From Firmicutes bacterium UBA5286 (GTDB taxonomy: Bacteria; Bacillota; Proteinivoracia; UBA4975): 64,000 bases of DNA. Under the pieces are notes generated by a model. The model did no database searches. It was not told the DNA's origin and was given only the letters and a program-made list of their open reading frames with translations. Made by a program: the position numbers and the translations under genes. Where the stretch lies: NCBI GenBank assembly GCA_002408465.1, contig DHSM01000028.1:60422-124421 (forward strand), given 5' to 3'. This document shows positions 25,813-34,610 of this stretch, one piece after another. Positions within the stretch are counted from its first letter, which is position 1. Each line of letters starts with the position of its first letter.

Positions 25813-26976
25813 TTATTGCATTTTCCTGGCCAAGATAGTCCCCAGCAGATCGTAGAAAAGCTTGACGGACATATGCCGCCGGGGATTAAAGCGCAGCCGG
25901 TATTTGATCTTGCCAAGATAAAATTCGACTACATCCTGAAAGGTAATGCTGAGGCTGGAGATATCAGAAAGCATTATTTCTTCAGGCCCCTTATTGCCTT
26001 GGATTCCCAGCCTGTCCGGCAAAAAGGTCAGCCTGACAATATCCCTTTGCCATGGCTTGATGCCAATCTCCTTTTTGCTTAAAAGCACCTCTTCATTGAT
26101 AAAGCAAAAACCCTCCTCAATGATGCGAGGCAGGAACTGACGCTGCCACTGATTCCAGGATGCCGTATCCGAAAAGTCCGGGCAGCCCAGGATTTCACCA
26201 TACTGATTCATGCCATACTGGGCATCGCATTCCGAACAATGAAATTTATCCCCCTGAGATTTGATGCTGTTGACGGAGTTGCAGCTTGGACAGACATACA
26301 GCAAGCGCTCAATATGCTCTGCCAAATTTTTGCCCTTAAAAGGAATCCGGTGCTTTCGCTGCCAGACGTATTCGTTATAATTCAGCTTCTCCACCAGCAG
26401 GGCCTGGAGCTCCTCGGGAGTCTTGCTGGCGATTGTATCTCTGCCAAAAAGATGCTTTATCTCCATTATTAGTTTTCCCTTGCGGGGATAGGCTGCCCAG
26501 CGGGGCCGACTTAAATAGCCTCCTTTTACAATAACCGCATAGACCGGCACTTTTAAGAGCTTAATCAGTTTTCCCGTTGAGGGAATCAGGTAGTCAGTGG
26601 CGCCATCCCAGTTGCGTCCCCCCTCAGGGTAAAGACCGACGGGGTGTCCTGCCCTGACATGTCTCACCAGGGCCCGGATAGACTTGGCATCCCCAGTGTT
26701 CTTGGCAAAGGGAATGCTTTCCAGCATCGCCAACAGGTTTCTCTTCAGCCAGTGATCCTGGTTGGCATCACCGGCTATAAAGCGAATCAGCCTATTGGAA
26801 TAAACGTTGCTCAAGATTGGGTCTTCGTTTGTTACATGGTTTCCCAGCAACAAATAGGGCTCCTTCAAATCTGTAAGTGGATTGCTCTCTACCTGAATAT
26901 TAAATAGCCATTTCAGGTAAGACCGGACAGGTGTTTTGAGCAAGCGGTAAAAAACGTCCCCCCCTGTTAAGCTCAC
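25813..26976 (-). CDS. PlsC-type acyltransferase with C-terminal zinc ribbon
   Basis: A 387-residue protein. Residues 45-215 carry an acylglycerol-phosphate acyltransferase-like domain with the catalytic H-x4-D motif in LLGNHVTNEDPILS and the substrate motif YPEGGRNWDG. Around residue 230 a zinc ribbon follows (CPSCNSV and CSECDAQYG), then a 140-residue domain of unknown kind. The extension is unlike standard PlsC enzymes, which end near 240 residues. GTG 26976 is preceded by GGGAGGGG. Confidence 0.8.
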   Translation of the reverse strand: MSLTGGDVFYRLLKTPVRSYLKWLFNIQVESNPLTDLKEPYLLLGNHVTNEDPILSNVYSNRLIRFIAGDANQDHWLKRNLLAMLESIPFAKNTGDAKSIRALVRHVRAGHPVGLYPEGGRNWDGATDYLIPSTGKLIKLLKVPVYAVIVKGGYLSRPRWAAYPRKGKLIMEIKHLFGRDTIASKTPEELQALLVEKLNYNEYVWQRKHRIPFKGKNLAEHIERLLYVCPSCNSVNSIKSQGDKFHCSECDAQYGMNQYGEILGCPDFSDTASWNQWQRQFLPRIIEEGFCFINEEVLLSKKEIGIKPWQRDIVRLTFLPDRLGIQGNKGPEEIMLSDISSLSITFQDVVEFYLGKIKYRLRFNPRRHMSVKLFYDLLGTILARKMQ

Positions 26977-27016
26977 AAAAATCCCCTCCCTGTATTATTA
27001 AAACTTTTCTAGGTAC

Positions 27017-27280
27017 CTAGACCAGTTCAAATTTCAGGGCGCTATTGAACTCAGCGGCTTCGCAAAATACTGCGATTAGCAGCTCGGCGTACCCCCCCAG
27101 GTTGACAGGCAGTTTGTCAGCATTAATCAAGATGATGTGCAGGGGCTCGCTGATGATGCTCAGCATATCCCACAGGGCATCCAGGTTGCGGCCATAGTAA
27201 TCGGGAAAATCTAGCTGACACTGAATATATTGATGGGTTGCCTGTTTATCTGTCATTTCAAGGGCATCCAGGATTACCAC
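27017..27280 (-). CDS. barstar family ribonuclease inhibitor
   Basis: An 87-residue protein with the barstar core FPDYYGRNLDALWDML, keeping the Tyr and the two Asp that plug the barnase active site. It starts 12 nt after the ribonuclease stop, so inhibitor and toxin are co-expressed. It protects the cytoplasm from the ribonuclease before export. Confidence 0.92.
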   Translation of the reverse strand: MVILDALEMTDKQATHQYIQCQLDFPDYYGRNLDALWDMLSIISEPLHIILINADKLPVNLGGYAELLIAVFCEAAEFNSALKFELV

Positions 27281-27292
27281 CGGTATCCCCTC

Positions 27293-27745
27293 CTAATAGA
27301 GCCTGGTAAATGACTCATAGTGATCATCTGTATAATAAATCAGGCCTTCATTGGAAAAGACGATGCGCTCAGGCCCTCTGTAGCCGCCAGCATAGTTGAC
27401 GTCGCATTCATACCACACCCGCCCCGGGTCATCAGGCAGCAGGCCTTCACGATTGCCAAATCTGTCCCCGCCGATGGAGAGCTGGTCGGCAACTTCCCAC
27501 AGGTTGCCTTTACTGTTGTCCCAGCCCAACTCCTGGGCTTCACTTTTGGTTATAAAATTAGCAGGCAGTCTGCCATAGGTATGAATATACAGGGCCACAT
27601 CCTCAGGAGTTGAATAATAGCCGTCCTCCGCAAGCTCTGTTCCCTGGGGATTGGCAGAGGGTTGGTTCAAATCCAATTGAAAATATGCAACAATAATCAG
27701 GAGCAAAATCAGCCCGATTATACTGATTAATTTCTTTTTATTCAC
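27293..27745 (-). CDS. secreted barnase-type ribonuclease
   Basis: A 150-residue protein with an N-terminal membrane or signal helix (residues 5-23, LISIIGLILLLIIVAYF) and a barnase domain. Conserved blocks include IGGDRFGNREGLLPDDPGRV and YECDVNYAGGYRGPERIVFS; the catalytic Glu, Arg and His (in DDHYESF) are all present. It cleaves RNA, probably outside the cell or against competitors. GTG 27745 has GGAGAGGGG in front. The barstar gene follows directly. Confidence 0.93.
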   Translation of the reverse strand: MNKKKLISIIGLILLLIIVAYFQLDLNQPSANPQGTELAEDGYYSTPEDVALYIHTYGRLPANFITKSEAQELGWDNSKGNLWEVADQLSIGGDRFGNREGLLPDDPGRVWYECDVNYAGGYRGPERIVFSNEGLIYYTDDHYESFTRLY

Positions 27746-27778
27746 AGGATTCCCCTCTCCAGCTAAAATCAGGCGGTC

Positions 27779-28222
27779 TTACTCGATTTCGTGGACCATT
27801 TGCACATAATCCAAGGGTGCATATCCCTTGCGCCTATACAGCCGTTCGGCAGATTTGTTGCTGTCGACTATTTCCAGTCTGATCCTCTTGGCCTGCTTGG
27901 CATATTCCCGGTTAATAAAATCAATGAATTGGTTCCCCAGGCCCATGCCTCTAAACTTTTTCATGATATAAAGCTCTTCAATCCAGACTACGATGCCTCC
28001 GGCCTCATTGGAATAAGTTAAGCTGAGAAGGCCATAGCCTGCAGTTTCATTATTGTCCTCAATAATATATGCTTTCGCATAGGGAGAATCGGCAATTACT
28101 TCTTCAAAGGTCTGCTCAATATGACTTGAGGGGATGTCATGGAGCACAGCCTCCGAACAAAAAAATTCTTTGACCATGGCTATAAATTTTTCCCGATCTC
28201 TGCTTTCTATTTCTCTAATCAA
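27779..28222 (-). CDS. GNAT family N-acetyltransferase
   Basis: A 147-residue acetyltransferase: acetyl-CoA-binding motif A in LYIMKKFRGMGLGNQFIDFI and a C-terminal SAERLYRRKGYAPLDYVQMV. The substrate is unknown. TTG 28222 is chosen because AAAGGAG lies 8 nt upstream; a longer frame to 28306 has no such site. Confidence 0.85.
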   Translation of the reverse strand: MIREIESRDREKFIAMVKEFFCSEAVLHDIPSSHIEQTFEEVIADSPYAKAYIIEDNNETAGYGLLSLTYSNEAGGIVVWIEELYIMKKFRGMGLGNQFIDFINREYAKQAKRIRLEIVDSNKSAERLYRRKGYAPLDYVQMVHEIE

Positions 28223-28496
28223 TCTGATTTCTCCTTTCACAGGCAAAATAAATTTTATATCTCCCCTACTACCATTATAAAGTTGCATACAGCTGCGAGC
28301 AAGCAAAGACAGGAGATGTTAATAGAGGTCTGTTATAAAATACTGCCAAACCCAATTTAATTACAACTGCAATATGTCAGCCTTTGTCGGGTTTTGTCGA
28401 AACATTCTACTAGATTTCTTCATTTGGTTAATATATAATATAAATTAACTTCATGTAAGACTGAAAATGCATCAAAGCCGCTCTTGATAAAAATAA

Positions 28497-28506
28497 GGGG
28501 GGGGGG
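28497..28506 (+). repeat. G10 homopolymer at a ribosome binding site
   Basis: Ten consecutive G residues end 6 nt before the ATG of the secreted-protein gene and form its only plausible Shine-Dalgarno element. Slippage here would change spacing. The rest of the AT-rich stretch 28223-28496 shows no gene; TATAAT-like words near 28430 are the likely promoter area. Confidence 0.8.
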
Positions 28507-28512
28507 AACATT

Positions 28513-29097
28513 ATGAAAAAACTCTTTATTGCAGTGCTGGCGGTATTCACTTTTTTTGCTTTGTGTAGCGGATCCGCATTGGCGGCGAGCGCAGATGGGC
28601 AATATAATCTTGGGGAGTGGTCAACATACAAAAATTATTCTTACTCTGCCTACTCTACGGGTAATACATGGGCGAGATATCAATTTGTAAGCGGGTTTGA
28701 TGCTCTAAACATTTTCAACAAAAGGATTTATAGTGTTTACGATACACGCGAATGGACAACTTTTCTTAATACCAATACTTTCGATACTTCCGCTTTTAAT
28801 TATAGGCCTTCATCCTTGCAAATGACAAAACCGTGGTGGTCACCATGGTCTATGCCTTCAAGAGATGCAAATATATGGGGACGATCACCTCAACAACTAA
28901 TAGGCACCTCGGCTGCAGGGTTAGGGTATGGTATTGGCCTTGGAGGAACTGTTTCTGCAACCAAAGATGGTTCCGGCGCTTCAGGCACTTTTTCAGTAAG
29001 TATTGGACAAGCAGTAACATACTGGTCTTCTACGGATCTTAATACTACGTATATCCCAAATAAAACATATATCCACGTTCGTTGTATTGTCCGCTAA
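28513..29097 (+). CDS. secreted protein of unknown family
   Basis: A 194-residue preprotein. Residues 1-24 are a classical signal peptide (MKKLFIAVLAVFTFFALCSG then SALA), so the mature protein is about 170 residues. It is rich in Ser, Thr, Tyr and Trp (EWSTYKNYSYSAYSTGNTW), has a Gly-rich centre (AAGLGYGIGLGGTVSATKDG) and a single Cys at residue 191 near the C-terminus. No LPXTG or membrane anchor follows. It heads an AT-rich cluster with two permeases, an ATPase and an ankyrin protein, so it may be a secreted toxin, bacteriocin-like protein or signal. I do not recognise the family. Confidence 0.8.
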   Translation: MKKLFIAVLAVFTFFALCSGSALAASADGQYNLGEWSTYKNYSYSAYSTGNTWARYQFVSGFDALNIFNKRIYSVYDTREWTTFLNTNTFDTSAFNYRPSSLQMTKPWWSPWSMPSRDANIWGRSPQQLIGTSAAGLGYGIGLGGTVSATKDGSGASGTFSVSIGQAVTYWSSTDLNTTYIPNKTYIHVRCIVR

Positions 29098-29163
29098 TTA
29101 AATCGTCTGGCAGCCAAAAAGAAGCGTTAAGAATACAGCATTATTCGATTGCGAGGAAAAGCT

Positions 29164-30039
29164 ATGCTCTTCCAAGAGATAATGTATGAACTGAAAATTA
29201 TCATCAAATCCAGGCAGTTTCTTTTGTTCATTTTAGTTATTTCTTTATTTCTTCTGATCGACTCATATTACAATACTTGTGTGACTCTCCCAAGTATTAT
29301 TGATGGCTGGTTAGAGTCTTGCCAGGCAACTGGCTCCTCCATAGGATCAGTAGCTGCAAGTGAGTTAATCAAGAACCTTATCATTCCTGTCCATCCGGCA
29401 ACAAGCTTTTTTAACTCCCTTGCAGCATATTACACTATCGGAATAATGTACTTTATTGTAATCTCCTCTGTGTTGATGGGTTGGGAGTTTAAGCATAATA
29501 CAATCAAGGTAAGATTAGTCTACGGTTCGGCGCTTAGGCTCCTTTGTATCAAACTGGTTGCATTGCTCTTCCTTGTAATTTTATTTATGGGATATACAGC
29601 TATTTTGTATTGGGCAGTCAGTTTGTGCCTCTGGCCAAAAATTACTTCCAGCTATAGCTTGCTTCTTAGTTTTCTTGATTTGAAATGCAACTCATTTGCT
29701 TACCACAAGGAGTATATACTTGCCTTAATTCCTATGAGCTGCATAATACTGTTCTATTCTACAATAGCAATGTTTGTCACGTATTATACTCGAACGGCAG
29801 CAATGGGGAGCGCAATGATGTTGCTGCCGTTTTTTCGGTTTGAATTTACTCTATTTAAAATACTGGTAAGACCAATGGACGCGTATTACTTTGTCATGTC
29901 TGTAATTGTAAAGAATAGCAGCACTCCCATAACTTCATCTCTAAAAACTTTGAGGGAATTCATTTTTACTTGCGCTGCCGTAGTAGCAATAGAAATTGTA
30001 ATGTTTGCAGTTGTCAAGAAGCGAACATTGAAAGTATGA
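29164..30039 (+). CDS. ABC-2-like membrane permease
   Basis: A 291-residue protein with about six membrane segments, the first at residues 16-36 (FLLFILVISLFLLIDSYY). The second helix follows a short extracytoplasmic loop of about 70 residues, as in ABC-2 permeases of the bacteriocin-immunity type. ATG 29164 is preceded by GAGGAAAAG. It probably pairs with the ATPase at 31228 and the permease at 32096. AT content is clearly above that of genes before 28 kb. Confidence 0.7.
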   Translation: MLFQEIMYELKIIIKSRQFLLFILVISLFLLIDSYYNTCVTLPSIIDGWLESCQATGSSIGSVAASELIKNLIIPVHPATSFFNSLAAYYTIGIMYFIVISSVLMGWEFKHNTIKVRLVYGSALRLLCIKLVALLFLVILFMGYTAILYWAVSLCLWPKITSSYSLLLSFLDLKCNSFAYHKEYILALIPMSCIILFYSTIAMFVTYYTRTAAMGSAMMLLPFFRFEFTLFKILVRPMDAYYFVMSVIVKNSSTPITSSLKTLREFIFTCAAVVAIEIVMFAVVKKRTLKV

Positions 30040-30064
30040 CCAATCATGAGGAAGTGATTATTCA

Positions 30065-31225
30065 TTGGACAAAACATTCAAAGTTATCGGCTGCATTCTA
30101 GTAATAGCTTCACTTATAATGGCTGCATACCTGATGATGACCCCAACTATTATCAGCAGTAATGCACAGTATTCATTGCAAAATGCAATTTTTAAAAATA
30201 ACCTGAAGCAAGTCAAGAAGATTCTTGAGGAAAGCGAGATTGATTTAAATAATGCCACTTTTTATCCGGAACCTCCTGTCGCAATTGCAGTCGGAATTGG
30301 TTCTGAAGAAATCCTTGCTTTATTGATTGAGCATGGCGCAGATATCAAAGGAATAAAATCGCCTTATACATTATTGGAAATTGCTGCGCTGAAGGGTAAT
30401 GAGCAGATGATTGATAAACTTATTGCCCTAGGGATAGATCTTAACGAAGAATCAGAATTTGGTCAAACTGCTTTGGAAGTGGTGATTAGCGACAATCCGG
30501 ATCCGAATATTGTAAAAAAGTTGATCAGTCAGGGGGCTGCAGTGTCCGAAACTATTCTGCGAAAAGCAGCCGAAACTGGTTCGCTGGAGCTATATGCTTA
30601 CATCTTGTCCAACCTTGATTGCAAACTCGAAAGCGCTGTGGACGAATATGGACAGACAATACTTCACCATGCAGCGATTTCAGGGAACCTTGAGTTTTTT
30701 AAATACATTCTTGGTAAAGGACAGGATATTTATGTTAGAACTACTACGGGAGAATCAGTTCTTCATCTTTCCGGTTCAAAGGAACTGAGCAAATTCTTAT
30801 TAGAAAACTATATTTTCGATATTAATGAGTTGACTCGAATTGGGGAAACCCCTTTGATAAGTCAAATATCTCAACGAGAAGGGGCTTTAGAACATTGCAC
30901 TTATTTAATTGATAAAGGTGCAATGGTTAACATTGCAGGTTCTGATATTATTCCTTTATTCAAAGCAGTCGTTATCGAAAGATATGATTTAGTCAAACTA
31001 TTAATTGATAATGGAGCCGATGTACATTCTTCAGATCTACACGGAGATACTGCTTTACATTACGCAATCACACCTGTAGTAAACGACGAAAGTTACAGAA
31101 TTGTTCAGTTCCTTTTGAGTGCTGGTGCCAATGAGAACAAAAAAAACCGTGATGGATTTTCACCCGTGGATTTAGCCAAACGCTTTAATAATTCCGCGAT
31201 AATAAAACTTCTCGAGGGCAACTGA
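30065..31225 (+). CDS. membrane-anchored ankyrin repeat protein
   Basis: A 386-residue protein. Residues 9-31 form a single N-terminal membrane anchor (IGCILVIASLIMAAYLMM), followed by roughly ten ankyrin repeats; clear ones read LLIEHGADIKG, GQTILHHAAISGNLEFFKYI, LIDNGADVHSSDLHGDTALH and LLSAGANENKKNRDGFSPVD. The topology cannot be fixed, but a short N-terminus and large C-terminal domain are typical of an external, anchored protein. TTG 30065 is the likely start (GAGGAAGTG upstream). Ending 2 nt before the ATPase gene, it is translationally linked to the ABC transporter. Confidence 0.8.
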   Translation: MDKTFKVIGCILVIASLIMAAYLMMTPTIISSNAQYSLQNAIFKNNLKQVKKILEESEIDLNNATFYPEPPVAIAVGIGSEEILALLIEHGADIKGIKSPYTLLEIAALKGNEQMIDKLIALGIDLNEESEFGQTALEVVISDNPDPNIVKKLISQGAAVSETILRKAAETGSLELYAYILSNLDCKLESAVDEYGQTILHHAAISGNLEFFKYILGKGQDIYVRTTTGESVLHLSGSKELSKFLLENYIFDINELTRIGETPLISQISQREGALEHCTYLIDKGAMVNIAGSDIIPLFKAVVIERYDLVKLLIDNGADVHSSDLHGDTALHYAITPVVNDESYRIVQFLLSAGANENKKNRDGFSPVDLAKRFNNSAIIKLLEGN

Positions 31226-31227
31226 AA

Positions 31228-32109
31228 ATGAATATTGAAAGCAAAGGTATCAAAAAAGCCTTTAAAAACAATGAAGTAATCAAGGATTTTTCTTTTACAA
31301 TTCAAGGGGGTCGCATTACTTGCTTACTTGGACCCAATGGCAGTGGAAAGACAACGTGGATTCGGATTGCTTTAGGCTTAGAGACTGCAGACAGGGGGCA
31401 AGTCATGTTCTCTGGCCAGCCGATTTCCCAAGCCAGGAACCAAGTTTCTATCGTATTTGATGAGCCGCCGGTTTACGGACATCTCTCAGGATATGATAAC
31501 CTCTATCTCTTATCCCGAGTAGACATAGGCACTCAATATGTAAATCATATATTATCTGCTTTGAACCTCGAAAAAGATTTAATGCGCAAGGACGCCAGGG
31601 CCTTTTCTCTGGGACAACGTCACAGGCTCGCGGTTGCCTGTGCTCTCATACGGCAGGGAAATTTCATAATAATGGATGAACCTACAGTCGGTCTAGATGT
31701 TGTTTCCTGGGAAATGGTAAAAAATCTTCTTAAAGCAGAAGCTGCCCAAGGCAGAGTGGTATTATTGACCGGGCACAACTATGACTTGATGGCTGAAGTA
31801 GTGGATGATATTTTAATAATTTCCGAGGGAACAATCTCCTATCATGGCTCTATGAATAATATTATCAAGGCTGCAGGCATCAATGTCGAGTTAAAAACCC
31901 AATTTGACAGGGCGAGTATTGAAAGTTATGGATTTACTCAAATTGCTCCCAGTACCTTTCATAAGCAGTATTCGAATCGTCAAGAATTTAACAGCCAACT
32001 AGTGCATATGCAGAAACGAGGCATTATTATTGAGCATATTGATATAAAAGTTCCCGGGTTAAAGGAAGTTTATCAAGCCATGCTGGAGAATAAAGATGAG
32101 TTGCCTTAA
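31228..32109 (+). CDS. ABC transporter ATP-binding protein
   Basis: A 293-residue ATPase with Walker A (GPNGSGKTTW), signature FSLGQRHRLAVACAL, Walker B IIMDEPTVGLD and an H-loop in LLTGHN. The Q-loop region reads VSIVFDEPPVYGHLS. The C-terminal 80 residues resemble the accessory domain of bacteriocin-immunity and antibiotic-efflux ATPases (BcrA-type). Its 3' end overlaps the second permease by 14 nt. Confidence 0.9.
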   Translation: MNIESKGIKKAFKNNEVIKDFSFTIQGGRITCLLGPNGSGKTTWIRIALGLETADRGQVMFSGQPISQARNQVSIVFDEPPVYGHLSGYDNLYLLSRVDIGTQYVNHILSALNLEKDLMRKDARAFSLGQRHRLAVACALIRQGNFIIMDEPTVGLDVVSWEMVKNLLKAEAAQGRVVLLTGHNYDLMAEVVDDILIISEGTISYHGSMNNIIKAAGINVELKTQFDRASIESYGFTQIAPSTFHKQYSNRQEFNSQLVHMQKRGIIIEHIDIKVPGLKEVYQAMLENKDELP

Positions 32110-32956
32110 GGCCGATATTCTGAAGATAAAACGCTCACCAATTTTCTTGGCATGTATAGGTATATATTTTTTTGCCATAATTGTTCTCCACTGCATCAAC
32201 TTGATTATGGCCAAGGAAATGCTAGAGAACATTTCCCCGAACGGCAATTTCGCGGAAACCCAAAAGATCTTTGAGGTTGTTTCGTATTCTCTTAACCCCT
32301 CTACTGGCCTATTAGCGGTGTTAAGCACTTTCCTTGCCACGGCAATTCCGATAATTGTTGTTCTGGTATACACTTTTATACTTTCAGATGCCTGGCTGTA
32401 TAAAACCATAAAAATCGAGGCCGTTTATTACAATATGAAACGATGCTATCTGGAAAGAATTATTTCAGCTATAGCGCTTACTCTTATCATCTTTTTAGTA
32501 ACATCAGTACTAAGTTATTCTATTAATCGATTCTTCTGGCAAAACCTGGTTCGAAATAATGATATTCTTTGCCATGTCCCAGTAATAAAAACTGGTCCGG
32601 GCGTGTTTGTAAAATTAATTGCTGTACTGATAGCTGGTTCCGTATTGTTCCAAACCCTTGGATATGCCTTGACATACACTTTTAGGACAAATATCCCATT
32701 TGTAGTAATGTTATTCGCGAATGTAGCTTTTAACGGGCATAGGTTTTTACCTGTTACGATTTTTCGGGGAATAATAGCTTGGGCCTTTTTCGAAATAAAA
32801 ACTGTACCTCTTTTGGTTTATTTGACTCCCAGTCTTTCCAGAGATTATTCTTTCCTGTTTTCTGGGTTTCCTCATCCTTTTTTGATTGTCTTCGCATACA
32901 GCATCTTGGCATCAGCCCTTACATTTTTTGCGATAAAACATGTGAAAGTTGGTTGA
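32096..32956 (+). CDS. ABC-2-like membrane permease (second subunit)
   Basis: A 286-residue protein with about six membrane helices: helix 1 at residues 15-38, then a 40-residue loop and helices near 72-95, 118-142, 168-195 and at the C-terminus. It overlaps the ATPase gene by 14 nt and so is its direct partner; the permease at 29164 would supply the other half. Together they form a heteromeric ABC transporter of the efflux or immunity type. Confidence 0.75.
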   Translation: MSCLKADILKIKRSPIFLACIGIYFFAIIVLHCINLIMAKEMLENISPNGNFAETQKIFEVVSYSLNPSTGLLAVLSTFLATAIPIIVVLVYTFILSDAWLYKTIKIEAVYYNMKRCYLERIISAIALTLIIFLVTSVLSYSINRFFWQNLVRNNDILCHVPVIKTGPGVFVKLIAVLIAGSVLFQTLGYALTYTFRTNIPFVVMLFANVAFNGHRFLPVTIFRGIIAWAFFEIKTVPLLVYLTPSLSRDYSFLFSGFPHPFLIVFAYSILASALTFFAIKHVKVG

Positions 32957-33051
32957 AGGGGAAGAATGTCTTCCAGTTCCCGGCAATTCTGAAGAAAAAA
33001 ACAGAACAGAGGTACTGCTATACAAAAAAGGGCCGCCATGCGCGCCCTATT

Positions 33052-33790
33052 TTATTCCGACTTAATAAGCTCTGGCCTCCGAAATACTCTTTCCAAATCA
33101 AGGACCAAACCTGGAAAATGGAGATGAGAAAAATTTCCCTCGGGACCAGCGGCGGCTACCAAAGCATAATTGCCATTGCTGAGCAGAAACGCTTCTAATG
33201 TGTTTTCCTCAGGATCAACAAGCCAGTAATGGGTGATGCCACCCTTTCTATAGATCTCCAACTTCTGCAGGCGATCTTTGCGCCGATTTGCAGGCGACAT
33301 TATTTCCACAACTAAATCACAGGGACCGTTGATGCGCTCCTTAAGCAGAATATCTTTTCTGGCGCTGGAACACAAAAATTAAGTCCGGCTGCAAAACATT
33401 GCTGTCAGACAGGGTAACATCCAACGGAGCAAAGAAGAATTCCCCTGCAGGATCATATTGATCAAAGAATGCCATTAACTGACGTCCCAACTCCCGAGAT
33501 ATTCGCTGATGATGCAGAGACGGCGATGGTTCCTTAACCAATATACCCTCCAGGATTTCAAAGCGGCAGCCAGGCGCTTCCGGAAGCTTCAGGTAATCCT
33601 CGTATGTCCAGAAAGACGCTGGATCTTCCTTAACAAATACCTCAGCGCCCAACACAGCCAGGACAGCGCCCAGATCGAACCGATCAGGCTCAACTGCTGG
33701 TATCTTTCCTTGATCTATATAGCTTATAACGATAGCCGGCGACACTCCCAGGACATCGGCAATTTCTTGCACCGTCAGCAAATCCCGCAT
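33052..33790 (-). pseudogene. Uma2 family gene broken by a frameshift
   Basis: From ATG 33790 a 149-residue frame encodes an N-terminal helix-turn-helix (LLTVQEIADVLGVSPAIVIS) and the first half of a Uma2 domain to QPDLIFVF, then leaves frame and stops at 33341. The remaining domain (INGPCDLVVEIMSPANRRKD, HYWLVDPEENTLEAF) continues in another frame to 33052. A single-base indel near 33365-33375 explains both. Layout matches the intact gene at 11424. Unless read by slippage it is inactive. Confidence 0.8.
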
Positions 33791-33857
33791 GCTACCACCC
33801 CTGCCATTATACAACTAAAGACAGCTGCAACCAAGAGAAAGCAAGAAGAAAATAATC

Positions 33858-34223
33858 CTAATCTTTAGGAAGCCCAGAACCATACTTCCTTTTCAGGGCC
33901 AGTTCTGTCGGCACAATTGAAACCAGCATAACTACCATCTGAATGCCGATAATGACCATATCATAAATCTCGTAGTTCACTTTCCCGTATATCAGAATCA
34001 TCGCTGCCAGGCTAAAAATAAGCAGACCAATTCCCCAAAACATCCAAGTCTTTGCATGATAGGCATGGGCAAAATCCCATGCCTCTTGACTTTGCATGGA
34101 TCGTGCTGTTCTATAGCCATAGAAACTATTAATCTGTTTTGGGGGATGTTTTTTCCAGAGTAAGCCTATGAAAATCATCAATGCCGGAGTCAGCATGGTC
34201 ATAAAAAACAAAAAAGTGTACAT
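33858..34223 (-). CDS. SdpI family membrane protein
   Basis: A 121-residue membrane protein with three to four helices and the SdpI-type loop INSFYGYRTARSMQSQEAWD. SdpI of Bacillus gives immunity to the SdpC toxin, but most homologues are uncharacterised. ATG 34223 is preceded by GAGGGGAGG; a longer frame begins at 34253. It lies about 900 nt from the secreted-protein/ABC cluster, on the other strand. Confidence 0.8.
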   Translation of the reverse strand: MYTFLFFMTMLTPALMIFIGLLWKKHPPKQINSFYGYRTARSMQSQEAWDFAHAYHAKTWMFWGIGLLIFSLAAMILIYGKVNYEIYDMVIIGIQMVVMLVSIVPTELALKRKYGSGLPKD

Positions 34224-34309
34224 ACCGAACCTCCCCTCAGTATAGCCCCTCATTTTTCAGGCAGAAAAATCTAGCTGCCATACCTAACCTTAATTATATT
34301 CCTCATTGT

Positions 34310-34459
34310 TCATTTACATCCTCCCTGAGCAGATTCACCCAGGCCATTCGGGAACCCGGTGTGTTCCATCACTCTGCCGTCATTCCACCAGGAATTCAGC
34401 TGTTTAGCATCGGCTACAGTAGCACTTCTAATAACAATATTACCGGTTTCAATTCTCAT
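34310..34459 (-). pseudogene. truncated GNAT acetyltransferase gene
   Basis: After AGGGAGGACAAAT an ATG opens 49 codons: MRIETGNIVIRSATVADAKQ, then LNSWWNDGRVMEHTGFPNG and a short tail before TGA. This is the first beta strand and helix of a RimJ/RimL-type acetyltransferase, whose normal length is about 170 residues. Only the N-terminus is left. The segment up to 34610 shows no other gene. Confidence 0.65.
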
Positions 34460-34610
34460 ATTTGTCCTCCCTGAATCGCCCTAATCTTTATCAAGACTAC
34501 AGCTCATCTTGATGGAAGTAGATGTTACTTGTCAATCAGCAGTTCTCACTACTCCCTTTTATTACAAGGTAAATTGTGATTTCGATCAATCAAATGCGGA
34601 AATAAACAAA

